Positions 7,436-15,837 of a stretch of 64,000 bases of DNA are shown one piece after another. A program made the translations under genes and the position numbers. Position 1 is the stretch's first letter. Every line of letters starts with the position of its first letter. The stretch is from Microbacterium sp. STN6 (lineage in GTDB: Bacteria > Actinomycetota > Actinomycetes > Actinomycetales > Microbacteriaceae). The notes under the pieces are model-generated. The model was not told the DNA's origin, did no database searches, and worked only from the letters and a program-made list of their open reading frames with translations. The stretch is taken from contig NZ_JAPMIT010000003.1 in NCBI RefSeq assembly GCF_026410545.1, forward strand, positions 186,001 to 250,000, written 5' to 3'.

Positions 7436-8566
7436 TCAGCGCGGCTCGGGCAGGTGGCGCTCGTCCGGGCCGTTGTACGACGACAGCGGGCGGATGAGGG
7501 CGTTCGCGCCGAGCTGCTCCATGATGTGCGCCGTCCAGCCCACCACCCGCGCCGCCGCAAACAGCGGGGTGAACGTGGCCGTGTCGAATCCCATGAGGTT
7601 GTAGACGGGGCCGCTCGGGTAGTCGAGGTTGGGCTTGATGTTCTTGCGCTCGCCCATGGCGTTCTCGAGCGCCCGGTACAACTCGAGCATCTCGGGGCGG
7701 CCGTAGTGCTCGGCCAGCCGCTCGAGCGAGGCCTGCATGGTGGGCACCCGCGAGTCGCCGTTCTTGTACACGCGGTGCCCGAAGCCCATGATCTTGCGCT
7801 TGGCGGCGAGCGCCTCGTCGAGCCACGCCTCGGCCCGGTCGGCCGAACCGATCTCGTCGAACGCGTGCATCACGGCCTCGTTCGCGCCCCCGTGCAGCGG
7901 GCCCTTCAGCGCGCCCACGGCGCCCGTGACCGCAGAGTAGAGGTCGCTCAGCGTCGACGCGATGACGCGCGCCGTGAACGTGGAGGCGTTGAACGAGTGC
8001 TCGGCGTACAGCACGAGCGAGACGCGGAACGCGTCGACGACGGGGGCGTCCGGCACCTCACCGAACGTCATGTTGAGAAAGTTCTCGGCGTAGTCGAGGT
8101 CGTCGCGCGGCTCGATCAGCTCCTCGCCGCGGCGGCGTCGCTGGTCGTACGCGACGATCGCGGGCAGCTTCGCGAACAGCCGCACGGCCTTGTCCAGGTT
8201 GGCCTCGGGCGCGTTGTCTTCGGCGTTCTCGTCGTTCGCGCCGATGACGCTCACGGCGGTGCGCACCACATCCATGGGGTGGGCGGATGTCGGCAGGTCG
8301 TCGATCACGCGCCGCACGTTGGGGGCGAGGGGGCGATGGCTGCGCTCGAGCGACTCGAAGGCGCGCAGCTCGGCATCCGTGGGCAGCTCACCGTGCCAGA
8401 GCAGGTACGCGACCTGCTCGTACGAACACTGGGCCGCGAGCTCCTGCACGGGGTAGCCCCGGTAGAGCAGCGAGTTGGTCTCGGGGTTCACGCTCGAGAT
8501 CGCGGTCGTGTCGACGACGACGCCGGCGAGGCCCTTGCGGATCTCCGGTTGCTGGTTCTCGGCCAT
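7436..8566 (-). CDS. prpC: 2-methylcitrate synthase / citrate synthase
   Basis: The enzyme condenses propionyl-CoA with oxaloacetate to 2-methylcitrate, the first step of the methylcitrate cycle. The 376-residue protein has the type II citrate synthase active site: H225 in GPLHGGANEA, H264 in GFGHRVYKNGDSR and D328 in GFDTATFTP, plus H190 in YAEHSFNASTF. The start at ATG 8566 (MAENQQPEI) is chosen because AAAGGAG stands seven bases upstream; an upstream in-frame codon at 8605 lacks such a site. It is the last gene of prpD-prpB-prpC. PrpC enzymes often also accept acetyl-CoA. Confidence 0.93.
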   Translation of the reverse strand: MAENQQPEIRKGLAGVVVDTTAISSVNPETNSLLYRGYPVQELAAQCSYEQVAYLLWHGELPTDAELRAFESLERSHRPLAPNVRRVIDDLPTSAHPMDVVRTAVSVIGANDENAEDNAPEANLDKAVRLFAKLPAIVAYDQRRRRGEELIEPRDDLDYAENFLNMTFGEVPDAPVVDAFRVSLVLYAEHSFNASTFTARVIASTLSDLYSAVTGAVGALKGPLHGGANEAVMHAFDEIGSADRAEAWLDEALAAKRKIMGFGHRVYKNGDSRVPTMQASLERLAEHYGRPEMLELYRALENAMGERKNIKPNLDYPSGPVYNLMGFDTATFTPLFAAARVVGWTAHIMEQLGANALIRPLSSYNGPDERHLPEPR

Positions 8567-8588
8567 GTTGCTCCTTTGCTTAATTGCG

Positions 8589-8671
8589 GGTTGAGGAGGT
8601 CGCAAAGCGACCGTCTCGAAACCCTCCCCGCACGCTGGTTTCGAGACGCCGGCCGCGCCAGCTCCTCAACC
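8589..8671. repeat. Head-to-head pair of dispersed hairpin repeats between prpB and prpC
   Basis: One copy at 8589-8623 in minus orientation (stem GGTCGC, loop aaa, GCGACC) and one at 8637-8671 in plus orientation with a weaker stem. Their TTTCGAGAC ends face each other. After them the phrase CTCAGCKGCTTCTCACCAG is repeated at about 8674-8711. Confidence 0.85.
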
Positions 8672-8719
8672 AGCTCAGCGGCTTCTCACCAGCTCAGCTG
8701 CTTCTCACCAGCGTATGCG

Positions 8720-9619
8720 CTACTTCTCGGCCCCGTACGTGAACACCGACGCGTCGAACGCGTTGTACCCCTCGTAGTCAATCAGGTCGTAGAGGTCCGC
8801 GCGATGCTGCATCTCGCCGAGCGTCGAGGTGAGCGACCCCTCGTCGTTGAGCGTGTCGAGTCCGCGCGCGGCGGCCCCCATCGCCAACCGCAGCAGCGAC
8901 ACCGGGTAGATCACGATATTGATTCCTATGCCGGCCAGCTGCTGGCTCGTGAACAGCTCGCTCTTGCCGAACTCGGTCATGTTCGCCAGCACCGGCACGT
9001 CGACGGCGGCACGCACCGCCTCGAACTCGCTGAGGTTCGACATGGCTTCGGGGAAGAGGGCGTCCGCCCCGGCATCCGCCAACGCCTTCGCCCGGTCGAT
9101 GGCGGCGTCGAGACCGTCAGTGGCACGGATGTCGGTGCGCGCCATGATGAGGAAGTTGGGGTCCCGGCGCGCATCGGTTGCGGCACGGATGCGCTTCAGG
9201 GCGGTCTCTTCGTCGACGACCTGCTTGCCGTCGAGGTGGCCGCAGCGCTTGGGGTTGACCTGGTCTTCGATGTGGAGCCCGGCGACGCCTGCATCTTCCA
9301 GGGTCTGCACCGTGCGGGCCACGTTCATGGGTTCGCCGAAACCGGTGTCGGCGTCGACGAGGGCGGGCAGGTCGGTCATGCGCGCGATCTGCTGCGAGCG
9401 CGTGGCCACCTCGGTGAGCGTGGTGAGGCCGATGTCGGGCAGGCCGAGGTCGGCCGAGAGCACGGCGCCCGAGATGTAGACGCCGTCGAATCCCTTGCGC
9501 TCGATGAGCCGGGCCGACAGCGGGTTGAACGCGCCGGGCACGCGCAGCAGCTCGCCGCTCGCGAGGCGTTCGCGGAAGCGGGCGCGCTTCTCGGCGGGCG
9601 ACACGGTGGAGTACAGCAT
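8720..9619 (-). CDS. prpB: 2-methylisocitrate lyase
   Basis: The enzyme splits 2-methylisocitrate into pyruvate and succinate. The 299-residue protein belongs to the isocitrate lyase/PEP mutase superfamily: Mg-binding D89 and D91 in LVDADTGFGEP, and the catalytic loop PKRCGHLDGK with C126. The start at ATG 9619 (MLYSTVSPAEKRARF) follows GGGGAGG. Longer forms starting upstream would include hairpin-repeat DNA and are unlikely. A second, dead copy of this start region lies just upstream (see the repeat at 9617-9757). Confidence 0.93.
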   Translation of the reverse strand: MLYSTVSPAEKRARFRERLASGELLRVPGAFNPLSARLIERKGFDGVYISGAVLSADLGLPDIGLTTLTEVATRSQQIARMTDLPALVDADTGFGEPMNVARTVQTLEDAGVAGLHIEDQVNPKRCGHLDGKQVVDEETALKRIRAATDARRDPNFLIMARTDIRATDGLDAAIDRAKALADAGADALFPEAMSNLSEFEAVRAAVDVPVLANMTEFGKSELFTSQQLAGIGINIVIYPVSLLRLAMGAAARGLDTLNDEGSLTSTLGEMQHRADLYDLIDYEGYNAFDASVFTYGAEK

Positions 9620-9757
9620 CAGGCCTCCCCTGGGTTTCGAGACGCCGCTGCGCGGCTCCTCAACCCACATGCGCAGTAGAGCATCAGACCTCCTTGGGGA
9701 TCGGGTTTCGAGACGCCGCTGCGCGGCTCCTCAACCCACATGCGCACCGCAGCATCA
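9617..9757. repeat. Duplicated prpB start region with two hairpin repeat copies
   Basis: Two nearly identical hairpin repeats (9632-9667 and 9702-9739; stem GCCGC, loop tgc, GCGGC) are separated by a copy of the prpB initiation region. Read on the minus strand, a GGAGG-type site with ATG-CTC-TAC (start at about 9689) resembles the true prpB start ATG-CTG-TAC at 9619. GCATCAG occurs three times: at 9617, about 9687 and 9752, the last covering the prpD stop codon. The extra ATG opens only a short remnant frame of about 20 codons. Confidence 0.85.
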
Positions 9758-11293
9758 GAACAGCCCCCTCGGCGTCTCGACCGACGCCAGCACGCCCAGC
9801 TGCGCGGTGATCGTGAGCTGGCACAGCTCCTCGGGCGCGAGCGACGGCAGCCGTTCGGCCACCTCGAGGAAGCGGTCCATCTCGTCCTCGGCGAGCACGC
9901 CGTCGGCGAGCCGGCGGAACTTCGCGACGTAATCCGCTCTGGCGAAGGGGTGCGCGCCGGCCGGGTGCGCATCCGCTACCCGAATCTCCTCGCTGATGGT
10001 GGCGCCGTCGACCAAGTCGATCTGCACGCGGCCGCCGAACGCCTTCTCGCCCGGGTCGTCTGCGTGGTATCGGCGGGTCCACTCCTCGTCTTCGACGGTC
10101 GTGACCTTCTGCCACAGCGCCACCGTGTCAGGCCGGTGCGCGCGCTCCGGCGTGTACGAGGCGACGTGGTCCCAGGCGCCGTCCTGCAGCGCGACCGTGA
10201 AGATGTACGGGATCGAGTGGTCGAGCGTCTCGCGCGAGGCATCCGCGCTGTACTTCTGCGGGTCGTTCGCGCCCGAGCCGATCACAAAGTGCGTGTGGTG
10301 CGAGGTGTGCAGCACAATGCGCTCGATGTTGTCTGGGTTGTCGAGCAGCAGCGGGAAGTCGTCGTGCAGGCGTCTGGCCAAGTCGATCCACGCCTGTGCC
10401 TGGTACTCGGCCGAGTGCTCCTTGGTGTAGCTGTCGAGGATGCCTCGGCGGGCCTCGCCCGCCTCGGGCAGCGGCACATCGTACGAGGCGTCCGGCCCGT
10501 CGAGCAGCCACGCGATGACCCCGTCTTCTCCCTCCCAGATGGGCGACGGGCTCGTTTCTCCACGCATCGCCCGGTCGACGGCCTCGATGGCCATCTTCCC
10601 GGCGAATGCTGGGGCGTATGCCTTCCAGCTCGAGATCTCCCCCTTGCGCGACTGCCGTGTGGCTGTCGTGGTGTGCAGGGCCTGGCCGATGGCCTGGTAG
10701 GTGGTCTGAACGTCGAGGCCGAGCAGCGAGCCGATCCCGGCGGCCACGCTCGGCCCGAGGTGGGCGACGTGGTCGATCTTGTGCGCGTGCAGGCTGATCG
10801 CGCGCGCCAGGTCGATCTGGATCTCGTAGCCAGTGGCGATGCCGCGCACCAGGTCGCGGCCGGTGAGGCCGCGCTCGAGCGCCACGTGCTGGGCGACGGC
10901 CGTGATCGGCGGAATGTTGTCGCCCGGGTGCGAGTACTCCGCGGCGAGGAACGTGTCGTGGTAATCGAGCTCGCGCACGGCGACCCCGTTCGCCCAGGCG
11001 GCCCATTCGGGCGAGACGCGCCTGGCGGCATCCGTGCCGACGACTGTCGCCCCGTCGCCCCCAATGGAGACCGGATGCGCCAGCGCCTGCGCGCGTGCGC
11101 TCGCAGGGGCGCGCCGCGTGAGAGAGGCGGCCGCCACCGCCGCGTTATCGATCACGCGGTTGACGACCATCTCGGTGACGTCGTCGTCCACCTCGATTCT
11201 CTCGGCCGCGACCTCGGCGATCGTGTGGGCGAGCTGCTGCTCGCGGGGCAGGTCTTCGTCGCTGCGATACACGCGCACATTGTGGAGCTTCAC
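9755..11293 (-). CDS. prpD: 2-methylcitrate dehydratase
   Basis: PrpD (MmgE/PrpD family) dehydrates 2-methylcitrate in the methylcitrate cycle. The 512-residue protein starts [20 protein letters not shown] and contains the family segments [19 protein letters not shown] and [19 protein letters not shown]. The GTG at 11293 is chosen because a TAGGTT box ends seven bases upstream and because family members begin close to this point; ATG 11317 is the alternative and would place the -10 box inside the gene. It is first in the operon prpD-prpB-prpC. No PrpR-type regulator is adjacent, and its stop codon touches the duplicated prpB start region. Confidence 0.92.
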   Translation of the reverse strand: MKLHNVRVYRSDEDLPREQQLAHTIAEVAAERIEVDDDVTEMVVNRVIDNAAVAAASLTRRAPASARAQALAHPVSIGGDGATVVGTDAARRVSPEWAAWANGVAVRELDYHDTFLAAEYSHPGDNIPPITAVAQHVALERGLTGRDLVRGIATGYEIQIDLARAISLHAHKIDHVAHLGPSVAAGIGSLLGLDVQTTYQAIGQALHTTTATRQSRKGEISSWKAYAPAFAGKMAIEAVDRAMRGETSPSPIWEGEDGVIAWLLDGPDASYDVPLPEAGEARRGILDSYTKEHSAEYQAQAWIDLARRLHDDFPLLLDNPDNIERIVLHTSHHTHFVIGSGANDPQKYSADASRETLDHSIPYIFTVALQDGAWDHVASYTPERAHRPDTVALWQKVTTVEDEEWTRRYHADDPGEKAFGGRVQIDLVDGATISEEIRVADAHPAGAHPFARADYVAKFRRLADGVLAEDEMDRFLEVAERLPSLAPEELCQLTITAQLGVLASVETPRGLF

Positions 11294-11300
11294 ATGAGAG

Positions 11301-11306
11301 AACCTA
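11301..11306 (-). promoter_or_regulatory. -10 box of the prpDBC operon
   Basis: TAGGTT on the minus strand, seven bases before the prpD GTG; leaderless arrangement and main promoter candidate of the operon. Confidence 0.55.
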
Positions 11307-11367
11307 CCCCGCCGCATGCGCGGCGTGCCGTCGCCGGACGGGGTTGCCGCTCATCCACAATCTCCTC

Positions 11368-12024
11368 ATGTCTGTTCACGAGAGCGAGTCGGTCGTGCAG
11401 CGCTACCGCCGTCTGCTCACCGACGGTGGCTCGCTCGAGCGCACGAATGCGTTCAGTGACGCCATCTTCGCGATCGCCATGACCCTGCTCGTGCTCGACG
11501 TGCGCGTTCCCGAGAAGGTCGGCGAGCGCGGTCTCGGCCCGGCCCTTCTCGACGTGCTGCCCGGCTACCTGACGTTCGTGCTCAGCTTCGTCGTGATCGG
11601 CATGGTGTGGCGGTCGCATCACCGCAAGTTCCGCGCGATTCGCGGATACGACCAAAGGCTGCTGCGCCTCAACCTGCTCCTGCTGCTCTTCGTCGCCTCG
11701 CTGCCGTTCCCGACCGCGCTGCTCGGCCGGTACGGCGACGATCCTCTCGCCGCGGTCATCTACGCGGCGTCTGTCGCACTGGTGGGCCTCAGCCTGACGG
11801 CCATCTGGGTCTACGCCTGGCGTCGCGGGCTCATCGACGAACAGATCACCCCGCGAGTGTTCCGCTACGTCATGGTCTCCTCACTCATCAACCCGGCGGT
11901 CTTCCTGCTTTCGATACCGGTGTCGCTGCTCGCCGGCGCCACCTGGGGTGAGCTCTTCTGGATTCTCGCCCTCCCGTTCGGCCTCGTCACTAGCGCTCTC
12001 TCCCGAAAGGACCGTCCCGCATGA
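11368..12024 (+). CDS. TMEM175-family (DUF1211) potassium-channel-like membrane protein
   Basis: The 218-residue protein carries the family signature at its first membrane helix, R25-T-N-A-F-S-D-A-I-F-A-I, where FSD lines the pore of TMEM175 channels. About six membrane helices follow (e.g. MTLLVLDV, YLTFVLSFVVIGMVW, LLLLFVASLPFPTALL, VIYAASVALVGLSLTAIW). The family conducts K+ in studied members; function here is inferred. ATG 11368 was chosen over a TTG at 11344, though no clear ribosome binding site is visible. Its stop overlaps the next gene's start by four bases (12021-12024). Confidence 0.8.
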   Translation: MSVHESESVVQRYRRLLTDGGSLERTNAFSDAIFAIAMTLLVLDVRVPEKVGERGLGPALLDVLPGYLTFVLSFVVIGMVWRSHHRKFRAIRGYDQRLLRLNLLLLLFVASLPFPTALLGRYGDDPLAAVIYAASVALVGLSLTAIWVYAWRRGLIDEQITPRVFRYVMVSSLINPAVFLLSIPVSLLAGATWGELFWILALPFGLVTSALSRKDRPA

Positions 12025-12839
12025 AACGTCACCCGCTGCTCGTCTTCTTCGTGCTTGCCTTCCTGCTGCCCTGGCTGGTCTGGGGTACGACGATCGCCGA
12101 GAACGCCGGCATGCTCTCCTGGCACATCCCGCAGTCGCTTGCGTTCTGGCTCGGCCTGACGATCGCGACGTACACCGCGGCGGCGCTCACGGGCGGCTGG
12201 CCGGCCGTGAAAGATCTGCTGCTTCGCCTCATCCGCGTGCGCGTCGCCGTCTGGTGGTATGCCGCGGCACTGCTCCTCACGCCCGTGCTTGCGCTCGTCG
12301 CCGGCAGCCTCGGAGCCCTTGTCGGCCAGCCCGCCCTCGCCGGCGTCGCGCTGCCGGTGAGCGGTCTCGCGGGCGCGCTGCTCCTCAACATCTGGATGTG
12401 GCTCATCACCGAGGAGACCGCCTGGCGCGGCTACGCGCTTCCCCGGCTGCAGAGGCGCATGAACCCCCTCGTCGCCAGCCTCGTACTCGGCGTAGCCTGG
12501 GGCGTCTGGCATCTGCCGCTGTTCTTCATCGCGGACACGTTCCAGGCCGGCATCCCCTTCGCGGGCTTCCTGCTCTCGACCATCGCGACGAGCGTGATCA
12601 TCGGTTGGATCTTCAACCACGCGCACGGCAGCGTGCTCATCGCGGCGCTCTTCCACGGCGTCACCGACGTGGCCATCGCGTTCTCGGGCGCCATGTCGAG
12701 CGGCATGCTGCTGTTCTGGGTGTTCGTCGCCGTGCAGGTACTCGCGGCGGCGGCGGTCGCGCCCGACCTCGCTCGAATGCCCCGCGACATAGGCCAGCGA
12801 GCGGATGCCGCTCCGCTCCTCACCGCCCAGCCCGGCTAG
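12021..12839 (+). CDS. CPBP-family intramembrane metalloprotease (CAAX protease-like)
   Basis: The 272-residue polytopic membrane protein has all three CPBP (Abi/Rce1-like) motifs: E131-E132-x-x-x-R136 in EETAWRGY, H164 in WHLPLFF, and N199-H200 with H212 in NHAHGSVLIAALFHG. These residues bind the metal in the membrane. Bacterial members process or protect against peptides, or have unknown substrates. The start ATG overlaps the TMEM175-like gene stop by four bases, so the two are translationally coupled. The C-terminal tail is polar. Confidence 0.85.
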   Translation: MKRHPLLVFFVLAFLLPWLVWGTTIAENAGMLSWHIPQSLAFWLGLTIATYTAAALTGGWPAVKDLLLRLIRVRVAVWWYAAALLLTPVLALVAGSLGALVGQPALAGVALPVSGLAGALLLNIWMWLITEETAWRGYALPRLQRRMNPLVASLVLGVAWGVWHLPLFFIADTFQAGIPFAGFLLSTIATSVIIGWIFNHAHGSVLIAALFHGVTDVAIAFSGAMSSGMLLFWVFVAVQVLAAAAVAPDLARMPRDIGQRADAAPLLTAQPG

Positions 12840-12881
12840 CAGAGCCGCGCCCCGAGAGCGCGAGAAGCGCCCGGCCGCGGC

Positions 12882-13412
12882 TCAGTCGTCGGCGGCGGCC
12901 GTCGCGACGAGGATCGCGCGGGCGAGCGCGTGGAAGTGCAGGTTGAAGCCGAGCACGGCGGGCGTCGACTGGGCGTCGATGTCGAGGCTCGGCGCATCCA
13001 CCGCGTGCACCACAAAGTAGTAGCGATGGGTGCCGGTGCCCTCGGGCGGCTCGGCTCCCGAGTATTGCGTCAGTCGATACTCGTTGGGCAGCGTCACGGC
13101 GCCCGGCGGCAGCAGCCCACTGTCGGCCGAACCCGCGCCTGCCGCCAACGACGTCACTTCGGCCGGAACGTTGAACACCGCCCAATGCCAGAAGCCGGAA
13201 CCGGTGGGCGCATCCGGGTCGAAGCACGTGACGGCGAAGCTCTTGGTCTCGGGCGGGAACCCGCTCCAGGCGAGCTGCGGCGAGACGTCGCCGCCGCCGA
13301 GCGACGGCGCTCGCTGCGGCGCGGGCAGCGGTGCATCGGCCGCGATGTCGGTGCTGGTGAGGGTGAACGCGGGGAGGGCGTCGAGACGCGCGTATGGATC
13401 GTAGTCGGTCAT
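12882..13412 (-). CDS. YbhB/YbcL-type phosphatidylethanolamine-binding protein (PEBP)
   Basis: The 176-residue cytosolic protein matches the bacterial PEBP/Raf-kinase-inhibitor-like family: GGGDVSPQLAWSGFPPETKS, then the anion-pocket motif CFDPDAPTGSGFWHWAVFNV, and HRYYFVVHAVD plus LHFHALARAILVAT towards the end. Function of bacterial members is poorly defined (ligand binding or inhibitor). The start ATG 13412 (MTDYDPYARL) is preferred; a GTG four codons upstream is possible. The Rieske flavoprotein gene upstream on the same strand is separated by about 100 bases containing part of a hairpin repeat. Confidence 0.88.
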   Translation of the reverse strand: MTDYDPYARLDALPAFTLTSTDIAADAPLPAPQRAPSLGGGDVSPQLAWSGFPPETKSFAVTCFDPDAPTGSGFWHWAVFNVPAEVTSLAAGAGSADSGLLPPGAVTLPNEYRLTQYSGAEPPEGTGTHRYYFVVHAVDAPSLDIDAQSTPAVLGFNLHFHALARAILVATAAADD

Positions 13413-13468
13413 GAATCTGCTCACTTTCTCTCGTGTGCAGGGTATGCCCGTGCTCGCTCGCTGTCGTG

Positions 13469-13498
13469 GGTTTCGAGACGCCGCTGCGCGGCTCCGGG
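13469..13498 (+). repeat. Truncated dispersed hairpin repeat
   Basis: GGGTTTCGAGACGCCGCTGC and the right half of the stem are present, but the CTCCTCAACC end is replaced by CTCCGGGGCC. It lies between the Rieske flavoprotein gene and the PEBP gene. Confidence 0.75.
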
Positions 13499-13514
13499 GC
13501 CCGCGTCAGCGGGG

Positions 13515-15020
13515 TTAGTCGATGACGGCGAGGTCCTCCGTCGCAGGGCCCTCGAGCAGGGTGCCGTCGGCCGCGAAGCGGGAGCCGTGCAGCGGGCAGT
13601 CCCAGCTGCGTTCCGTCTCGTTCCAGCCGAGCACCCCGCGCAGGTGCGTGCAGACCGCCGAGACCGCGCACGTCACCCCGTCAACGGTGGAGACGCCGAC
13701 GGGCCGCAGACCCTCGTGGGTGACGCGTCCCCGGCCCTCGGCCGGGGCATCCGCTCGTACTTCGAAGAGGTCCTCGCCGGTGGTCTCCGCGTCGGCCCAG
13801 CGCTTGGCGGCCCACGCCGCGACCTCGGCGCCCGCCTTCGCCGCCGTCAGGAACGAGGCCGGGCGCGAGACGCGGTGGTGCAGCACGTCGGCCCACGCCA
13901 TGCGGCCGCCGAGGATCTCGCCGGAGAGGCTCAGCGCCGCGGCCGTCGCGTTCGTCATGCCCCACTTGTTGTATCCGGTCGCGACGAAGATGCGACCCCG
14001 CCCGCGCGGGAACCAGCCGACGAACGGCACCATGTTGACCGATTGGTAGTCCTGGGCTGACCAGCTGTGGGTGCGCTGGGCACCAGGGAACTGCGCGCGG
14101 GTCCAGATGTCGAGGTCGTCGACCGACTGCGCGGTGTGCGGGTTGCGACCGACCGGATGACCGTTGCCGCCGACGAGCAGCAGCTCCTCGGCCCCGACCG
14201 GCACGGTGCGCAGCGACCGCGATGGCGAATCGATGGAGAGGTACATGCCCTGCGGGATCGCCTCAGGCGCTCCCGGCACGCGGTACGCCGACACATACGA
14301 GCGCGAGGGGATCAGCTTGGCGAAGTACAGCCCGCGATCGAGAATGGGCGTGCCCGTGGCGAGGATCACCTGCGCGGCCCGCACACTGCCGCGCTGCGTC
14401 GTCACGATCGCCGGGTCGCTCGCATCTACGTCGTGCACCCGGGCGCCCTCGATGATCACACCCCCGTGCCGGCGCACGTCGTCGACGAGGGCGGCGAGCA
14501 CGTGCATCGGGTTGAACTGGGCCTGATCGCGAAGCAGCAGCGCGCCCCGGGTCTCGAACGGCAGTGCCACATCCTCCGTCAGCTCGGTCGCCAACCCCGC
14601 CGCATGGCCGACCGCCTGCTCCTCCTCCAGGCGCGCCCGCCCGTCGGCGGTGTTCGCGTACGTGTAGGCGTCTCGCCGCTGATAGTCGACACCGCGCTCG
14701 TCGAGGTAGCGCAGCATCCATGCCTGGCCTTCGCGGTTACCGTCGACGTACGCACGCAGCACCTCATGAGAATTGTGCTGACGGATGCCGCTCAGCACCG
14801 AACCCTGTAACAGGCTCAGCTTGGCCGTGGTGTGCCCGGTGGTGACCGCGCCCACGGTGCGCGCCTCGAGCACCGCGACCCTCATGCCCGAACGGGCCAG
14901 AAGCAGCGCCGTGACGAGCCCGGTCAGCCCCGCTCCGACGATGACGGCGTCGTACTCGGCGTCGGCCACGAACGCATCTGATTGCGCGGGGGCCTGTGTG
15001 TCAACCCATAGAGAAGTCAT
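13515..15020 (-). CDS. FAD-dependent oxidoreductase with C-terminal Rieske [2Fe-2S] domain
   Basis: The 501-residue protein has an N-terminal DAO-type FAD domain (dinucleotide motif VIVGAGLTG from residue 26; GHTTAKLSLLQG; YNKWGMTNATAAALSL near 350) and a C-terminal Rieske domain with C457-x-H459 in CTHLRG and C475-x-x-H478 in CPLHGSRF. This fused architecture is known in actinobacteria and bacilli as a putative amino-acid or polyamine-type oxidase linked to electron transfer; the substrate is unknown. ATG 15020 is chosen because GGAG stands nine bases upstream. ATG 15035 is in frame as an alternative. Confidence 0.88.
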   Translation of the reverse strand: MTSLWVDTQAPAQSDAFVADAEYDAVIVGAGLTGLVTALLLARSGMRVAVLEARTVGAVTTGHTTAKLSLLQGSVLSGIRQHNSHEVLRAYVDGNREGQAWMLRYLDERGVDYQRRDAYTYANTADGRARLEEEQAVGHAAGLATELTEDVALPFETRGALLLRDQAQFNPMHVLAALVDDVRRHGGVIIEGARVHDVDASDPAIVTTQRGSVRAAQVILATGTPILDRGLYFAKLIPSRSYVSAYRVPGAPEAIPQGMYLSIDSPSRSLRTVPVGAEELLLVGGNGHPVGRNPHTAQSVDDLDIWTRAQFPGAQRTHSWSAQDYQSVNMVPFVGWFPRGRGRIFVATGYNKWGMTNATAAALSLSGEILGGRMAWADVLHHRVSRPASFLTAAKAGAEVAAWAAKRWADAETTGEDLFEVRADAPAEGRGRVTHEGLRPVGVSTVDGVTCAVSAVCTHLRGVLGWNETERSWDCPLHGSRFAADGTLLEGPATEDLAVID

Positions 15021-15046
15021 CTGAGGCTCCGTCATAATCAGGTAAC

Positions 15047-15094
15047 GCGCCCCGCACGGCTGGCAAGGGCAATTGGCAGATCCGTGCGGGGCGC
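15047..15094. other. Hairpin in the divergent spacer between the Rieske flavoprotein gene and panD
   Basis: Inverted repeat GCGCCCCGCACGG (15047-15059) and CCGTGCGGGGCGC (15082-15094), a perfect 13-bp stem with a 22-base loop. It lies 27 bases upstream of the flavoprotein start on one side and about 160 bases upstream of panD on the other. It may be an operator, a 5'-leader structure or a terminator of upstream reading. Confidence 0.55.
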
Positions 15095-15244
15095 TGCTTA
15101 TGTCTGATCTGTTCCTGTTCTTAGACGTTTACTCCCTGTTGGGCGATAGCGCCGCCTCTCTGCACAAGTGCGCAGTGGCGGGTACTGTGCCGGCGTTTCG
15201 CCCAAGGCGTAGGCCGTTCCGAGCGGTAATGCGGCCGGGTCGCG

Positions 15245-15250
15245 TACCCT
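15245..15250 (+). promoter_or_regulatory. -10 box of panD
   Basis: TACCCT, seven bases before the GTG start of panD; leaderless arrangement that supports the short protein start. Confidence 0.55.
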
Positions 15251-15257
15251 TTATGAC

Positions 15258-15668
15258 GTGTTGAGAACCATTCTGAGCGGCAAGATCCACCGTGCGACCG
15301 TCACGCACGCCGATCTGAACTATGTCGGCTCCATCACGCTCGACAGCGACCTGCTCGATGCTGCCGACATTCTGCCCGGCGAGAAGGTGGCGGTTGTCGA
15401 CATCACCAACGGCGCCCGGCTCGAGACCTACACCATCGCCGGCGAGCGGGGCAGCGGGGTCGTCGGCATCAACGGCGCGGCCGCCCATCTGGTGCACCCC
15501 GGCGACCTCGTGATCATCATCGCGTACGGCCAGTTCGAGAACGCCGAGGCCCGAGAGTTCGAGCCACGAATCGTTCATGTGGATGCCGGCAACCGCATCA
15601 TCGCGGTCGGCGGCGACCCGGCCGAGGCACTCGCGGAGGGTCTGGAGCGACCCGCGCTCGCGCTCTAG
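15258..15668 (+). CDS. panD: Aspartate 1-decarboxylase
   Basis: PanD makes beta-alanine from aspartate for pantothenate and coenzyme A. The 136-residue proenzyme has the self-cleavage site G24-S25 in NYVGSITLD; cleavage converts S25 to the pyruvoyl cofactor. K9 ([12 protein letters not shown]), Y58 region (LETYTI) and the '[22 protein letters not shown]' stretch are family features. The length is normal. The GTG 15258 start gives the standard N-terminus [12 protein letters not shown]. PanB and panC are not in the window, so the gene appears to stand alone. Confidence 0.95.
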   Translation: MLRTILSGKIHRATVTHADLNYVGSITLDSDLLDAADILPGEKVAVVDITNGARLETYTIAGERGSGVVGINGAAAHLVHPGDLVIIIAYGQFENAEAREFEPRIVHVDAGNRIIAVGGDPAEALAEGLERPALAL

Positions 15669-15686
15669 TGCAGGCGAGGCGAGCCC

Positions 15687-15722
15687 GCGGCATCCGCGGC
15701 ATCCGCGGCATCCGCGGCATCC
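15687..15722 (+). repeat. Four tandem 9-mers of the GCATCCGC type
   Basis: Four exact copies of GCGGCATCC stand between panD and the ABC transporter operon. Each contains the octamer GCATCCGC that is over-frequent across the whole window on both strands. Confidence 0.9.
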
Positions 15723-15780
15723 GCTCGATTGCTCGCCCGAGCAGCGCTTCGCTCTAGCCAAACGCACCCCGCAATCTGTA

Positions 15781-15798
15781 CTGTAACTAGTAATACAG
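15781..15798. promoter_or_regulatory. Operator-like dyad before the ABC transporter operon
   Basis: CTGTA-N8-TACAG, perfect half-sites, with one further CTGTA directly upstream at 15776-15780. The spacing resembles operators of GntR/YtrA-type regulators that control small ABC exporters. No such regulator gene is present in this window. The site overlaps the likely promoter of the operon that begins at 15838. Confidence 0.5.
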
Positions 15799-15837
15799 AT
15801 GAGGTGGCGGGAGCCGCCAGACCCGCAGAGGAAGCGC

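Noticed and set aside
9619-9972. Minus-strand frame ending in a MLYCACGLRSRAAASR-type peptide
   Set aside because: It joins an out-of-frame part of prpD to the dead copy of the prpB start and hairpin DNA; not a real gene.
15073-15264. Small plus-strand open frame before panD
   Set aside because: No ribosome binding site, no recognisable protein pattern, and it runs over the panD promoter.
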